Of a stretch of DNA of 64,000 nucleotides, positions 11,155 to 23,183 are shown in pieces (positions within the stretch are counted from its first letter, which is position 1; every line of letters starts with the position of its first letter). The translations under genes and the position numbers were made by a program. Origin of the DNA: Rhabdophis nuchalis (lineage: Eukaryota; Chordata; Lepidosauria; Squamata; Natricidae). Location of the stretch: contig CM077645.1 in assembly GCA_039707465.1 (NCBI GenBank), positions 163,608,003-163,672,002 on the forward strand. The letters run 5' to 3'. Below the pieces are notes generated by a model. The model saw nothing but the letters and a program-made list of their open reading frames with translations. It made no database searches and had not been told where the DNA came from.

Positions 11155-11162
11155 CTCTAGAC

Positions 11163-11929
11163 AGAGAAGTATTTTGCCTAGCAGGAATTTTATTAGAAAT
11201 AGTTAAGCAACTCAACTTCCTGTTCTCAACCCAGACTTTAAGCTCCATGAAGAAGTAGCCTGATTGAAGTGATGACTGGGCAATCATAGTTCACCTTGCT
11301 GTAAACAGGCCATTGCAAATTTGTCCCAAATTGTTATTTTAAAATCATTTTGTACCCTTAAGGTGTAATATGAATTTGATCGAACTTTAACCCTTAATTC
11401 TAACCCTCATTCTTCAGCTTTCTGTTATGTGTTTATTTTACCCACTAAACATTAATAAATAGGAACCTCGGGATGGTAGGAAACCTAGGGAAGTTTTGAT
11501 AATGCAATTGTTATTGGAAAGTGCACCTTTTCATAGTATCTTTCTCTTCAGTAATGCAAAGTGATGTGAATCTGGTCACAGAAGGTGGATCTTTCATTCT
11601 TCTACCATGATTGATAATACCTAATGGCTTAACTTCAAATTCTGTTCCAATTATGATTTTCAGTCCTAGGAACAGTCACCATCATGTGAGATCGGTTTTA
11701 TTTTTGAAATGGGTCAGTTCTAGTAGAACTACACTTGCAATATACCAACTGGGGCATCTGCACAGATGTGTAAGAGAGGATTCTCTTTAGAGCAAAGAAT
11801 GCCCTTTTCTTCCCATTGTTACAAAAAAATGTTATATGAAAATAAAAATTAAATTAAAATGAAATTAAATAATTAAAATCAATTAAAATATATAATGCTT
11901 ACTTTTTTCTAATCCTAATTATACCTTGA
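11163..11929. other. Intergenic, no feature recognised
   Basis: AT-rich sequence; an A-rich AAATTAAAAT tract lies near 11840-11890. Confidence 0.5.
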
Positions 11930-12130
11930 TTGATTATGTACTGTCATTTGATTATGTACAAGTCATTTTCGAATCCTAGTGACCATATGCATCGATATTC
12001 TCCTACTGATCTATCCTTAACCTGGTGTTTCAATTCTCCCAATGGTGTACTCATTGCCACTGTGTCCTTTTTGCTGTTGGTCGTCCTTTTTGACTCTTGC
12101 CTTCCAGTATTATACCTACATTTATTTACC
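11930..12130 (-). mobile_element. Possible BovB-like LINE remnant
   Basis: Words such as TACAAGTCATTTTCGA, CCTAGTGACCATATGCAT and GTTGGTCGTCCTTTT resemble the 3' region of BovB/RTE LINEs read in antisense. The match is from memory and partial, with no detectable protein. Confidence 0.4.
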
Positions 12131-12341
12131 TATTTCTATATGTGTTACATGTCTGATTTTAAGGATTCTTATGTAGGGTTATTGTGAGCCTTCATAAATT
12201 CCCCCTTTCCCCTTCCTTCTTTATAGGCAGACTTGAATTGCCTAGATCTGTATAAAATAACTTACTTAGATATTATTTAGTCACTCGAGACACCTCTTAC
12301 CCAGCTCCCTTCCATATACTGCAGTGTCCCTTCTCACGTAC

Positions 12342-12680
12342 CAGTGGTGGGATTCATTTTTTGTTTTACTGCCGGGTCTGTGGGTGTGGCTTGGTGGGCA
12401 TAGTGTGGCTTGGTGGTCATGGCATGAGAAGGATACTGTAAAAATCACCATTCCCACCCCACAACAGGGGAAGGATACTGTAAAATCTCCATTCCCGCCC
12501 CACATCAGGGGAAGGATATTGCGAAATCCCCATTCCCTCCTGATCACCTGGGACCCGGGAGGCAGAGAATAGATGGGGATGGGGCCAGTCAGAGGTGGTA
12601 TTTACCAGTTCTCCAACCTACTCAAAATTTTCGTTACCGGTTCTCCAGAACTGGTCATAACCTGATGAATACCACCTCTG
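12342..12680. mobile_element. hAT-like non-autonomous transposon with internal tandem repeats
   Basis: The left end CAGTGGTGGGATTCA and right end TGAATACCACCTCTG are inverted repeats with few mismatches. The interior holds about three tandem units of roughly 50 bp containing GGATACTGTAAAATC.CCATTCCC (12430-12540) and the words GGTTCTCCAGAACTGG near the right end. No convincing target duplication remains. Confidence 0.75.
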
Positions 12681-12688
12681 GTATATAC

Positions 12689-14754
12689 ACATATTCAAGT
12701 ACTGAAAATATCCTCTTCCCATATAGGTGTGGTCTGCTGTCTTATACTGAGCGGGAAGCAGAGAAGAAAAGGGAAAGGAAGGGCTTATGTTGATCCCTCT
12801 GATTTTCTTCCGGGTTTGTTTCTTCTTTGTGAGTCACATAGTACCCTTTATGTCCATTGTATTGTCCTACTTTTAATTTTTGTTGCTCTTCTCTGCATTC
12901 TTTCTTGTATATACTTGCATTGATTTATATTGGCAACCAAGCCTAGACCCAGTATTCCAGCTCAGTCTGATCGGAACAGATAGAGTAGAGCAATCAGGGA
13001 GTTTGAGGTTGATGGGTGACTATACTAGAATAACATTTAAGATTGGCATGTTTCTGGTGTCTACATTGCAATTTTAAACAAACAAAGGGATTTGGTATAT
13101 GGCAGATCAGAATTGCTGTATTTATCTCCTGTACCTTGAATTGCATGGTGCAGCCAAATTTCAGCCCTTGTATGCCCTATTGATTTTAATCAGAGGATTA
13201 AATATGAATTAGGAAAATTTAACCTTTAGGTGTTGAAAATGATGTATGGTCTAGTGACCAAGACCATGATTACTACAGCTATTCTTTTGAAGGCTCCCTC
13301 CCAACAATTTATGACTTGTTATTGAATCCAAAAAATGTTTTCTAGGATTCAGTAAGCACATAATCCCTCCTTCAGTCTTTACATTGGGGCTTAATTTCTT
13401 TTCCCATTCAATTTCTTCCAGAAGCAAATCATTTTACTGACAATTGTTGGGATGTGCCTGGGAGATGATCCAGGCACATCTATTCACCATGATGAAGCCA
13501 GCAAATTGTTTCTTCAACATTGTCTTCACCCATTCAATTTTCAAATCCCATATTTTAAATAGATTTCACTGGTAGCTGGTTTCATGAGTAAAATAGACAA
13601 GCATAGGATGTTGATTGCATCTTCTTTAAAACTGGAAAAGGATCAAAGCTCAAATCTTGCAGAGTTAAAAACATTTCCTTGAAATTCTTGGTATTGTATG
13701 AATTAGAGTTCATGTTCACCAACTTTTAAAGAAAGAATTCCTTTAAAAGTCAATATGCCAGTTCATGTGTAACTGTAAGGATTTGTCTGACTGCAATACT
13801 TTTTTTTTAGAAATGTCAAAGTGACAGGTATGTGATTTCTGTTTAACAAATATTGTTTATTCTGAGTGACAAATGAAAAAAATGCAAAGAAAGAAATTGT
13901 GGTATTTAAATTTAATTTCAACGTAACATCCTACTTTTTCAGTACATACCTATTGATTTTACAAGAGCTTGAGTAGTTCTCAAATATGAATTACCAAGCT
14001 TTATTATGACAAATATTCAGTTATGACAAGCACTCAAGCTACATCAAACAGATTTGGCTTTAAGAATTCTAGTTTCAGTTTAAAAATATTTCACTAATAT
14101 CTTTATTTGTTGTATGCCAGGGCAGATAAACAATGAGTGAATAGTTTCATCTTGACCTTGGGTGTTAAATATATTCCAGCAAATTACTATTTTGTCACTA
14201 GTCAAATGCTAATTTCTCTGATTAAAACACTGCATACACTCAGTTATCATTTTTGCAAGTACTGATCATGCATGCAAGTAATTACCAAATCTCTAATTAG
14301 GACACAGGGCATATGTTTTTCAGAATGGAAAAAATATATATTTTCCACTGCATCTTTGTGTCTATGCTGATAGTGAAGTTTCATTCTAATAATGGAGCTA
14401 ACTAAAATGTATTAACTATTCAGATTCTGGAAATAACTAGCACACTTTTTGTAATAATAGAGAAAAGGAGAGCTATCAGAGAGCTAAGTATGAATCATTC
14501 TTATCTAGGTTACAAACATCTAGAGTGTCACTAGGTAGAACGGAAATGTTATAAAAAAAATCCCTCCTTTTGAGCCACTTAGCAGTTATTTGAATTTTTG
14601 CAGCCCAAATCAATACCTCTGTTTATAAAGGTAGCTTAACAACTTTTATACCTTTACATGAGAAATGTGAAGTATCATAGAAATGAATCAGTGTGGCCTA
14701 GTTCATCACTGTTAACTTGAGCAGTTGATTGCAGGGTGCACCTACCATCTAGGA
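12689..14754. other. Intergenic, no feature recognised
   Basis: AT-rich sequence. Words near 12935-13060 weakly resemble a very old CR1 fragment, but not enough to call it. Confidence 0.45.
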
Positions 14755-15510
14755 CAGGGATGCCAAGCTCAAGGTCCATGGGGTGCTTAGATCTGGCCCA
14801 TAGGGCCACCCAGAAAACAGTGAAGGACTAACCCACAGTGCCTCTGCCAGTGAAAATGGAGCTCATAAGCTCTGTTTTCATGGCAGAGGGTTGCAGGAGG
14901 CCACCTCAGCTGAAAACAGAGCTTGGGAACTCATTTTCACTAGCATAGCACTCAGATCACAGGCGCCCCTGACATTATTATTTATTTATTTATTATTTTA
15001 TTACATTTATATCCCGCCCTTCTCCGCAAAGGACCCAGGGCGGCGCACAGGAGATTTAAAAAACATACAAAAATAGAACATAAATAATTTAAAATATATA
15101 TTAGATCCCAAACCTGTGCTAAAACCAATTATTAATTAAAACCCAATTTAAAACTTTTCTACAGTCCCCATGGGAGGTTAGGCTAGGCCGGCTTGATGAA
15201 AAAAGTATGTCTTTAGACATTGGCGGAAGAGGCGGAGGTCGGTGATGGTCCGGAGTTCAGGGGGTAGGTCGTTCCAAAGGGCAGGGCCCACCACAGAGAA
15301 GGCTCTTCCCCTGGGTGTTGCCAGTCGGCATTGTCCGGCCGACGGCACCCTGAGAAGGCCCTCTCTGGGAGCATATCGGTCTAAGGGATGTATGGGGCAC
15401 GAGACGGTCTCGCATATAACATGAATGACATCAAGCTGGCCATGACCACCCTGGCCACACCCACCCCAGCCCCCAAGGTCAAACAACCCTAATGCAGTCC
15501 TCAATGAAGA
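14755..15510. mobile_element. hAT-like element (GGGTGTCAAACTCG type) interrupted by an L2 copy
   Basis: The left part (14755-14974) begins CAGGGATGCCAAGCTCAAGG and carries CCACCCAGAAAACAGTGAAG and GTGCCTCTGCCAGTGAAAAT. The right part (15421-15510) resumes with ATGAATGACATCAAGCTGGC and GGCCACACCCACC. These are the two halves of a well-spread squamate element that normally ends in GAGTTTGACACCC; the right terminus is decayed here. The L2 fragment at 14975-15420 splits it, so it is older than that insertion. Confidence 0.65.
14975..15420 (-). mobile_element. L2-clade LINE 3' fragment, minus strand
   Basis: The left edge is a TTTA-rich tail, then the antisense of the L2 3' UTR (CCCGCCCTTCTCCGCAAAGG) and the antisense ORF end. 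The minus frame 15561-15178 includes GRAFSVVGPALWNDLPPELR, the usual L2 C-terminus. It is a 5'-truncated insertion in a hAT-like element; TGACAT on both sides may be part of the target duplication. Confidence 0.88.
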
Positions 15511-16984
15511 CTGCCAGGCAGCTTTAAATTTTGGCGATTTAAAAACAAAACAAAACAGCAAATTGGTTTAACTGCTTTGTTTGAAAACCTTGATTTGAGT
15601 TCTGAAAGTTGTTGATGTTTTGCCTACAAAGTTGATAATTAGTTTTATATTTTATAGCCTTAAATAATGATGATCCATGTTTCCGATTTGACACCGTGGT
15701 TTTCATCAAAGAGTTGTGGTACATTTTAATGACAGAACAATAAATGTAGAATTGTTACTGTGGTTGAAAAGCTTGATTAGTCATTAGGGTTAAGAAGTTA
15801 TCCAGTGGTTTTCTATTTGTTTCGAAAGGGCATTTCGGTTTCTATACACCCTGAATAAAACATAAGCTATGTCATTAAAATGCATTGCTAACTATGCTTT
15901 TCCAATATTGCCATCTATTCATGAATGCAAGAAACTAAAAAGCTATTAATATTAATCACAAAAGCATTGCATTTTTATATTTCTGTAAATGGATTAAACA
16001 GGATTTTTTTTAGGAAAGCAAGAAGGTTTTCATCTTTTCCTCCTCAAAATTTCATAGTTAATATAAGAGAGTTGGCTCTCTGTAAATTGAAGGGGAAAGT
16101 CATTTGATGGCAGATGACTTGTTCTACTGAACAAAAACTGCAGTTATATTAAAATAACTGCTCCATAGAACTAACTTTCTATAATGCATTCTATTTCAAA
16201 TCCTTTTGAAGATAATAGTTTAACATAATAATAATAATAAAACACCCAGAGTGTCATTATCTAGCAGCTATCATTAAATACCACATTATAAGAAAAATGG
16301 AAAACTGAAACATCATGGTGTTCTTGAACAATTAACCATATTTAGAGGTACTAAATTTGGCTTCAAAAGTCTGAATAGTCAATAGACAGCAGTAGTTTTC
16401 TCTCTGCTGTCATCTAGTGGTTGGTTGTATTTTTGGCAGTCCAGATCAGGTACCCTGGTCTATATGAGCATGTGATATGAAAATTAATGTGGATGAATTC
16501 ATAATTTGCTATGGAAAGCTGTGTATGTTTATTCAGAAATAAGTTCTTTGAGGCAAATTTAAAAAGCGAATGGTATGGTGTGGTACATGTAAAACAAAAT
16601 TAAAATCCAGCTAAGTACAGAATTGTAGGAAGCAATTATATATAATGTTGAATTTGTCTTTTATCCAGGCCAATGATATCAGATTTTTAACCAGTAAAAC
16701 CTTTTCTGGCAAAATGACTACACTGCAATGTACTGATAATACTCATATTACCAAAACTTGGCATGAAAGAATATGAATTTCATTGCCTCATATCTCTTAG
16801 AGTTCCTTTGGGGAAGGATTGTAAAATATTCAAAAAATACTACTACAGATATGAATTTGGTAACTCTAATCAACTGTGTTTAGTACATTACAAAAAGGGG
16901 TAAAAAGTAAAACAGAAGTATATTTTCTGCAGAAAGGCCGGAGAAATTCTTCTATTTAAAATGTGGTATTATAGAAGATTGTAG
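15511..16984. other. Intergenic; CTCF-like motif at 16405-16420
   Basis: AT-rich sequence with an AATAAT run near 16225. The minus-strand word CCACTAGATGACAGCA at 16405-16420 matches the CTCF core with one mismatch (A in place of G). Nothing else is recognised. Confidence 0.45.
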
Positions 16985-17580
16985 CTCAATTGGCAAATTG
17001 AAATGTGCAGAATATCGTGTGGCCTGCCAGCGGAGCTGGTGGCAGACTCAGACAGTGAGGAGGATGGGGAAGAACATGGGTCAGTCCTGGAAACTGAGGA
17101 AGGCTCTGATGAGGGCTCTGCGTCAGAGGCAGAGATGGGGCCAGAGCTGTCTGACAGATATCAGCTGCCTTCAGAGTCGGAGATCAGTGGGGGTAGAAGA
17201 ACATTGGAGCCTGTTCCGATGTGTGCATGCACAGAGCTGCCAGGAGAAGGAAACAGTTAAGGAACAAGGGCCAACTTGGGAGTAAAGGCACAGGTGGATG
17301 GTGAATGGCCCCTCCCATGGGGAATAAAGAGGAGCCAAAGGGGAGTGGAGTTTGCAGGAGACAATTAGTTTGCTTAATTAGTGTGAATATTTGTTTGTAA
17401 CTCTCACAGACTCTGCGCCAAGTATTCTCTGGTACAGTGTTGCGTTTGGAAGATATCGACCTAGCAACTCTCCAAGTCTGATAAGGTCTGGTGTAAATTC
17501 ACCCTTGAAAGACTGTTTGCCGGGACTTTTCTGGGTGTGAAAGAGAAATTCACATTAGCTTAATAAAAAAGGGTTTTCTT
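16985..17580 (+). mobile_element. LTR-like retroelement fragment
   Basis: The left part has an open frame (17003-17260) encoding a very acidic serine/glutamate-rich peptide (for example DSDSEEDGEEHG). It is followed by GC-richer, LTR-like sequence containing CCCCTCCCATGGGGAATAAAGAG and later a second AATAAA near 17560. Composition is unlike its AT-rich surroundings. I read this as the end of an internal region plus an LTR of a squamate retroelement, but no flanking LTR pair or integrase motif is visible, so it could be another repeat type. Confidence 0.4.
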
Positions 17581-17814
17581 TACCAAGCAGAATTATAAAT
17601 CCATTTATAGACTATGATGCATGACCTCTTCTTGGTCATCTTTCTAGGCAGGATAGATACATTTATTTTTCTATTATTTTATGTAATTGATTACAAAGAA
17701 GTATATGCTCTCTGTTTCACCAGACCATAAAACAATAACGGCATATAAATCCTCTACATCAGGGGTCTCCAAATGGTTAATATTAATTTCCCAAGGTCAA
17801 TAAGGCTATCCAAG
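17581..17814. other. Intergenic; orphan hAT-type end
   Basis: CAGGGGTCTCCAAA near 17759-17772 resembles one terminus of the CAGGGGTCCCCAAC hAT-like family, with no partner end found nearby. Confidence 0.35.
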
Positions 17815-18030
17815 ATAGCAATACCAATAGCGTTTAGACTTACATACTACTTCATGGTGCTTTACAGTCCTCTCTAAGTGATTTACAGAGTCAGCATACT
17901 GTATTTACCCCAACAATCTGGCTCCTCATTTTATTGACCTTGGAAAAAAAGTCAGGATCGATCTCGTGGCAGTGAGTAGAGTTAGCCTGCCGTACTGTAG
18001 TCTAACCACTACGTCACCATGGCTCTTGTT
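17815..18030 (-). mobile_element. tRNA-derived SINE (family with TAAGTCTAAGTGCTATTGCTATT tail)
   Basis: Read on the minus strand, the head AGAGCCATGGTGACGTAGTGG is a decayed tRNA-like start. The body holds AATGAGGAGCCAGATTGTTGG and GCTGACTCTGTAAATC, and the tail resembles TAAGTCTAAACGCTATTGG. The same family is seen at 33057-33303 and 48331-48562. Confidence 0.8.
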
Positions 18031-18206
18031 TAATACTACTATTAAATTAGGAGTTATTAAATTATTACATTATTTTCATAGCATAAATATTTGGAGCCTG
18101 ATGGACAATCTGAAACTTTATGGAGGAGTTGGTGAGCTGAAGAGTTTGTAATGTAATAATTTAATAACTCCTAATTTAATAGTAGTATTAAACAAGAGCC
18201 ATGGTG
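18015..18206. repeat. Perfect 56-bp inverted repeat, 80-bp spacer
   Basis: The arm 18015-18070 (starting CACCATGGCTCTTG) is the exact reverse complement of 18151-18206 over all 56 bases. The left arm begins in the head of the SINE ending near 18030 and continues into unique sequence, so the right arm is a copied inverted segment and not a second SINE insertion. Confidence 0.95.
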
Positions 18207-18940
18207 TTCTATATGTTCTTATATACAATTAAAGGTCATCCATCCCAAATGCTGGAAGAGGAAAAGGATAGCTTTTACCACTTTTCTAGATTAGCAAAAT
18301 GAGGACTAATCTGGCTTCAGTGAAACACACAGTTACATAAGAAAGGGGATTATCACAGTTCATCCTCTGGGCCACTTTAGTCAGCTCAGTGGAAAAAAAG
18401 ATGATATGCTTAGGAAATGTAGTGTCTTTTCATATCCCAAATAACAAAATTTAAACTTGAAGAGACTATGGAATAAATAACAACTGAGTCAACTTTGCTT
18501 CATAAAGGTTGATGGACTGGCTATGTTAAGTAGTCACAGGAAGATGGTTTTGGAATTCTTGCAGGAAATGGTTAATGTTTCATATGTTTCCAAGATGAGC
18601 TATAAAGTATCGTTAGCAGATTTTCTATTTCAGAAGTGAAAGTCTTATGAAATCTTGAATGATTGAAGTCATCGCCAAAGAAAGAGGAGTGAAACACTAG
18701 CATTTCTTAGCTTTTCAGCATGTCAGCAGTTTTTCTGAGATATGAGACATATTAGTGATGATTGTGACTTTGTCAAGAGAAAACTGTTATTATTAAAATC
18801 TACCTATAACTAGTGGTAATGAGTTTGGGAATCATGATATTAAATGGCAGAAGAAATAGAGGTGGGCGCAAGAGATGAGAAGGAGGTGAGTACCAACTTT
18901 ACTTTTTTTTGTCTTTTAATGGCCCTGTAATCCTTTGCAT
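18207..18940. other. Intergenic, no feature recognised
   Basis: AT-rich sequence without recognisable elements. Confidence 0.5.
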
Positions 18941-19130
18941 CAGGGTGGAATCAAGGCAGCTGAATGCAACTGGCCAGATGGCCTTCCTTCCGCCAATGCA
19001 GAGTTCACAGCAGATATTTACTCATTGAGCCCAGGGAGAGGAATGTCTGCCGCTACCTAGGATCAAACTCAGTCTCCTGATTGTGAGGTGAGAGCTTCAC
19101 CTTGAGGCCACTGACAGCATCACTACCAAC
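18941..19130 (-). mobile_element. tRNA-derived SINE, second type
   Basis: On the minus strand the sequence GTCAGTGGCCTCAAGGTGAAG resembles a tRNA D-arm with an A box, and GAGTTTGATCC resembles a B box, followed by an unrelated body. It lacks a tRNA-like 3' acceptor strand. The tail end is not clear. Confidence 0.5.
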
Positions 19131-20264
19131 TTTACTTTCAGGGTACCTATAATCTCTCCAGACTTGGTAGAGCAAAAATATTGGTCCTTTATTGCATTTG
19201 TAATAGAGTTGAGGCTGAGATTTAAGAAATTAAATGGGTCCTTTATGTTTAAGCACCCGTTTCACCTCTTAAAACCTTCTCCAAAAATTGTGAAGTAAAG
19301 ATCTTCAAAACTGGAAGTTTCAAATCTGCTTTTCTATCATTTTGCTGTCTTTTCACCATTTTGCTATATCTTATTCCATCCCAATCTTGCTATTCTTTAT
19401 GAGCTCAACATTGGCCGTGGCATTGGTACAGCATAGGCAGGGGGGTGGGAATTGTCAGCAGAGAGAGGAAGTGGTGCAGTGGCTTTGCTAAATTCCCATC
19501 ACAGATAGGAAGCAAGATTCCAATGTTTTTGCTTAGACTTCATGCAGTGATTTCCCCCAAAAATGTGTTACTTATTGTAAAGCATTTTTGGGGACCAACC
19601 CTCTCCCCACCCCAACATGTGTTCACAGATTTCTGAATGCTTTGGGGAATTTTCTCCAACACCATGTCACTTGACCTAAATACCACTTAATATTGTTTTA
19701 GCTGTGGGTTGCGAGAGAAGGTTGAACAATCTTATTTCCTGCAATTTAGAATTGTCTCCAGAGAAATTGCATTGGTTTCTTGCCTGGTTTCTGCAACCCT
19801 CACTGATTTCTAACTGCAGCTTACAGTAATATTGGGAATGGAAGTTGAGAAAGTATGTCTATAAATTGGGAAACTGTAGGGGGGGGAAAACCACCCTGAA
19901 ACTAGGCCTTCCATATAATGTGATGCAAATGTTGCACAAGGCATAATAAGCAGGAAAATTAGAATGCAGCAAAACATCTGGCAACTAAAAATATATTTCA
20001 GCCCAAGTAAACAAGCTTCTAAGATATATGAAACCAAAATATGGCCAAACAGGAAGAAAATAGGAAATTATTTTGACATGCATGGTAGTGTGGATTTATT
20101 TTGATTTTAGTTTGCACATTCCAAGCATTTTCAATTTGTTTCATTTCATTTTTATAACTTCATTTGTGAAACATCTGTGTCATTCTGAAACATTTTTTCT
20201 TTTCCATTAAATTAAGGCGGAGGGAGAAATAGTGAAATATATTACATTACAGTAAATTGTTTGC
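19131..20264. other. Intergenic, no feature recognised
   Basis: AT-rich sequence without recognisable elements. Confidence 0.5.
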
Positions 20265-20419
20265 AAGTAGTCCTTGACTTATGATCACAACTGAGTTTAA
20301 AACTTCTGTTGCTAAGTAAATCATGTGTTAAGTGAGTTTTGCCCCAATTTTGACCTTTCTTGCCTCAGTTGTTAAGTGAATCACTGCAGTTGTTAGGTTA
20401 ATGGGGCCTAGGGAGGCAG

Positions 20420-22929
20420 TTGGGCTTGCTGGTTGTATACCTGGCTCCCCGCTATGTAGCAGCAGCCCTGCCCGAGCTCCTGGAGGTGATCGCTACGGTG
20501 GCAGTTGAGACCCCCAGACTTTTAGTCATGGGGGACTTTAATCTGCCATCGGTGGGCGAATCATCCGAGGTAGCTCGGGAGTTCATGGCTTCCATGACGG
20601 CCATGGACCTGACCCAACTAATTCAAGGCCCCACTCACGAGGGTGGACATACACTGGATCTCATCTTTGTCTCAGGCCAATGGAAGAGTGATCTGGGTAT
20701 AGGGGATATAGTCATCACACCCTTGTCATGGTCAGGCCACTCACTTCTCCGGCTCGACTTTCCGACCGCTGCTCCCCTCCGCGGGGAGGCGGAACCTGAG
20801 TCACCAATCTGGTTCCGCCCCAGGCGCCTGATGGACCCGGATGGGTTCCAAATGGCGCTTGGGCCAGTTCCTGTACCCCTGACCCGCGCCCCGATGGAGG
20901 ACCTCGTGGCCGCATGGAATATTGCGACCACGGGAGCCTTAGATCGGGTCGCGCCCTTGCGGCCTCTCTTGCGGCGCCGAAACACCCTGGCTCCTTGGTT
21001 TACCGAGGAGCTGAGGGTGATGAAACGCCGCAAGAGATGCCTAGAGGGAAGATGGAGGTCTACCCATTCTGAATCTGACCGGACACAGGTAAGAGCCCAT
21101 TTACGGACTTACATTGTGGCGCTGAGAGTAGCCAAACGTCATCATTGTGCTACTCTCATAGCATCCGCAGACAACCGCCCTGCCGCCCTGTTTAGGGTGA
21201 CCCGCTCCCTCCTTCAACAGAGGGTGCGGGAAGCCCCGTTACAGGGTAGAGCAGAGGAATTTGTGATTTTTCTGCAGGAGAAAATCGCTCAGATACAGAA
21301 CGAGTTAGCCCCCATTCATGGCCCAGTGGGATGCCACGGGACAGATCTTGTTTGGGAGGAGTTTGACTCCGTTACTTCTGAGGATATGGACAGGTTACGT
21401 GGGCGACTGCGAGCCACCACATATTTATTGGACCCGTGTCCCTCCTGGCTTGTACTGGCATCCTGGGAGGTGACACGAGGCTGGCTCCAAGAGGTTGTCA
21501 ACGCATCCTTAAGCGAGGGTTCCTTGCCTGCTTCCCTAAAAGAAGCTATGGTGAGGCCCCTCCTTAAGAAGCCCTCTTTGGATCCAGCTCTTTTGAACAA
21601 CTACCATCCAGTCTCCAACCTTCCCTTTTTGGCGAAGGTTGTTGAGAGTGTGGTGGCACAACAGTTTCCCCGTCACCTGGAGGAAGTTGATTATCTAGAT
21701 CCGCGCCAGTCCGGCTTTCGGCCCGGGCATAGCACCGAGACGGCATTGGTCGCGTTGGTTGATGATCTCTGGAGGGCCAGAGATGGGGGTTGTTCCTCCA
21801 TCCTGGTCCTATTAGACCTCTCGGCGGCTTTCGATACCATCGACCATGGTATCCTATTGCATCGGCTGGGGGGGTTGGGGGTGGGAGGCACCGTTTTACG
21901 GTGGTTCTCCTCCTACCTCTCTGGCCGATCGCAATTTGTGTTGGCAGGGGGGCAGAGGTCGACCGCGAGACCCCTCACATGTGGGGTGCCTCAGGGGTCG
22001 GTCCTCTCGCCCCTCCTGTTTAACACATATATGAAGCCGCTGGGTGAGATCATCCGTGGTTTTGGGGTAGAGTACCATCTATACGCTGATGACACTCAGC
22101 TGTATATATCTACCCCAAACCACCCCAACGATGCCGTAGCAGTGATGTGCCAGTGCCTGGAAGCCGTGCGGATCTGGATGGGAAGTAACGGACTCAGGCT
22201 CAACCCGACCAAGACCGAGTGGCTGTGGTTTCCGGCTGCCCGATTCAACCAGCTTACTCCATCGCTGGCCATAGGGGGCGAACATCTTGCCCTTGTGGAT
22301 GGGGCGCGCAATTTGGGTGTCCTCCTGGATGCCCGGCTGTCCATGGAAGATCAAGTGACAGCCGTGGCCAGGAGGGCGTTTTACCAGGTTCGCCTGGTTC
22401 GCAATTGCGCCCCCTATTGGATCGGGACGCCCTTCGCACAGTCACTCATGCGCTCGTGACATCCCGACTGGACTATTGTAACTCTCTCTACATGGGGCTT
22501 CCCTTGAGGTGCACCCGGAGACTTCAGCTAGTCCAGAATGTAGCCGCGCGAGCAATTATGGGGACCGCAAGGTCTACCCACGTAACACCGCTCTTGCGCG
22601 AGCTGCCCTGGCTACCTGTCGTCTTCCGGGTGCGCTTCAAGGTGTTAATTATCATCTTTAAAGCGCTCCATGGCTCGGGACCTAGCTATCTGCGGGATCG
22701 GATCCTGCCTCATACATCCTCACGGCCGATTCGCTCCCACAGAGAGGGACTTCTCTGGGTGCCGTCCACTAGACCTTGTCAGCGGGCGACGCCCAGGGGA
22801 AGGGCTCTCTCTGTGGCGGGCCCGGCCCTCTGGAACGACCTTCCCGCCGATATTAGAACGACCACGGACCTCCGCTCTTTCCGTCTTAAATTAAAAACTC
22901 ACTTTTTCTGTCTGGCCGGCCTGGGATAG
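20420..22929 (+). pseudogene. L2 endonuclease/reverse transcriptase ORF, truncated and frameshifted
   Basis: The first frame, 20420-22459, encodes 679 residues. Near residue 41 is GDFNLP, part of the endonuclease fold. TLDLIFVS follows at about residue 77, and the catalytic SDH triad region reads SGHSLLRLDF, so the Asp is replaced by Gly. The reverse transcriptase begins near residue 395 (PVSNLPFLAKVVE), with DLSAAFDTIDH, CGVPQGSVLSPLLF and YADD (22082-22093). The frame ends in LMRS, while an overlapping frame (to 22929) carries the expected DYCNSLYMGLP and GPALWNDLP tail, so one base was gained or lost near 22.4 kb. The endonuclease start is missing, so the copy cannot be autonomous. Confidence 0.9.
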
Positions 22930-23107
22930 TCTCCCTATCTTGGGGGTTTTACTGGGTAGTTTTAATATAGTTAGTTTTATGGAAATTTTAGCACAGGTTT
23001 AGTTTAATTTGGTTTTAGAATTGTTTGTATATTTCTTATTGTTTTTATTCTGCCTGTGCACCGCCCCGAGTCCCCATGGGGAGAGGGAGCGGTTTATAAG
23101 TATTAAA

Positions 23108-23183
<76 letters not shown>
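23108..23183 (+). repeat. (ATT)n tail of the L2 copy
   Basis: About 25 trinucleotide units follow the L2 3' terminus directly. LINEs of this clade end in short tandem tails, so the array probably grew from that tail. Confidence 0.95.
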
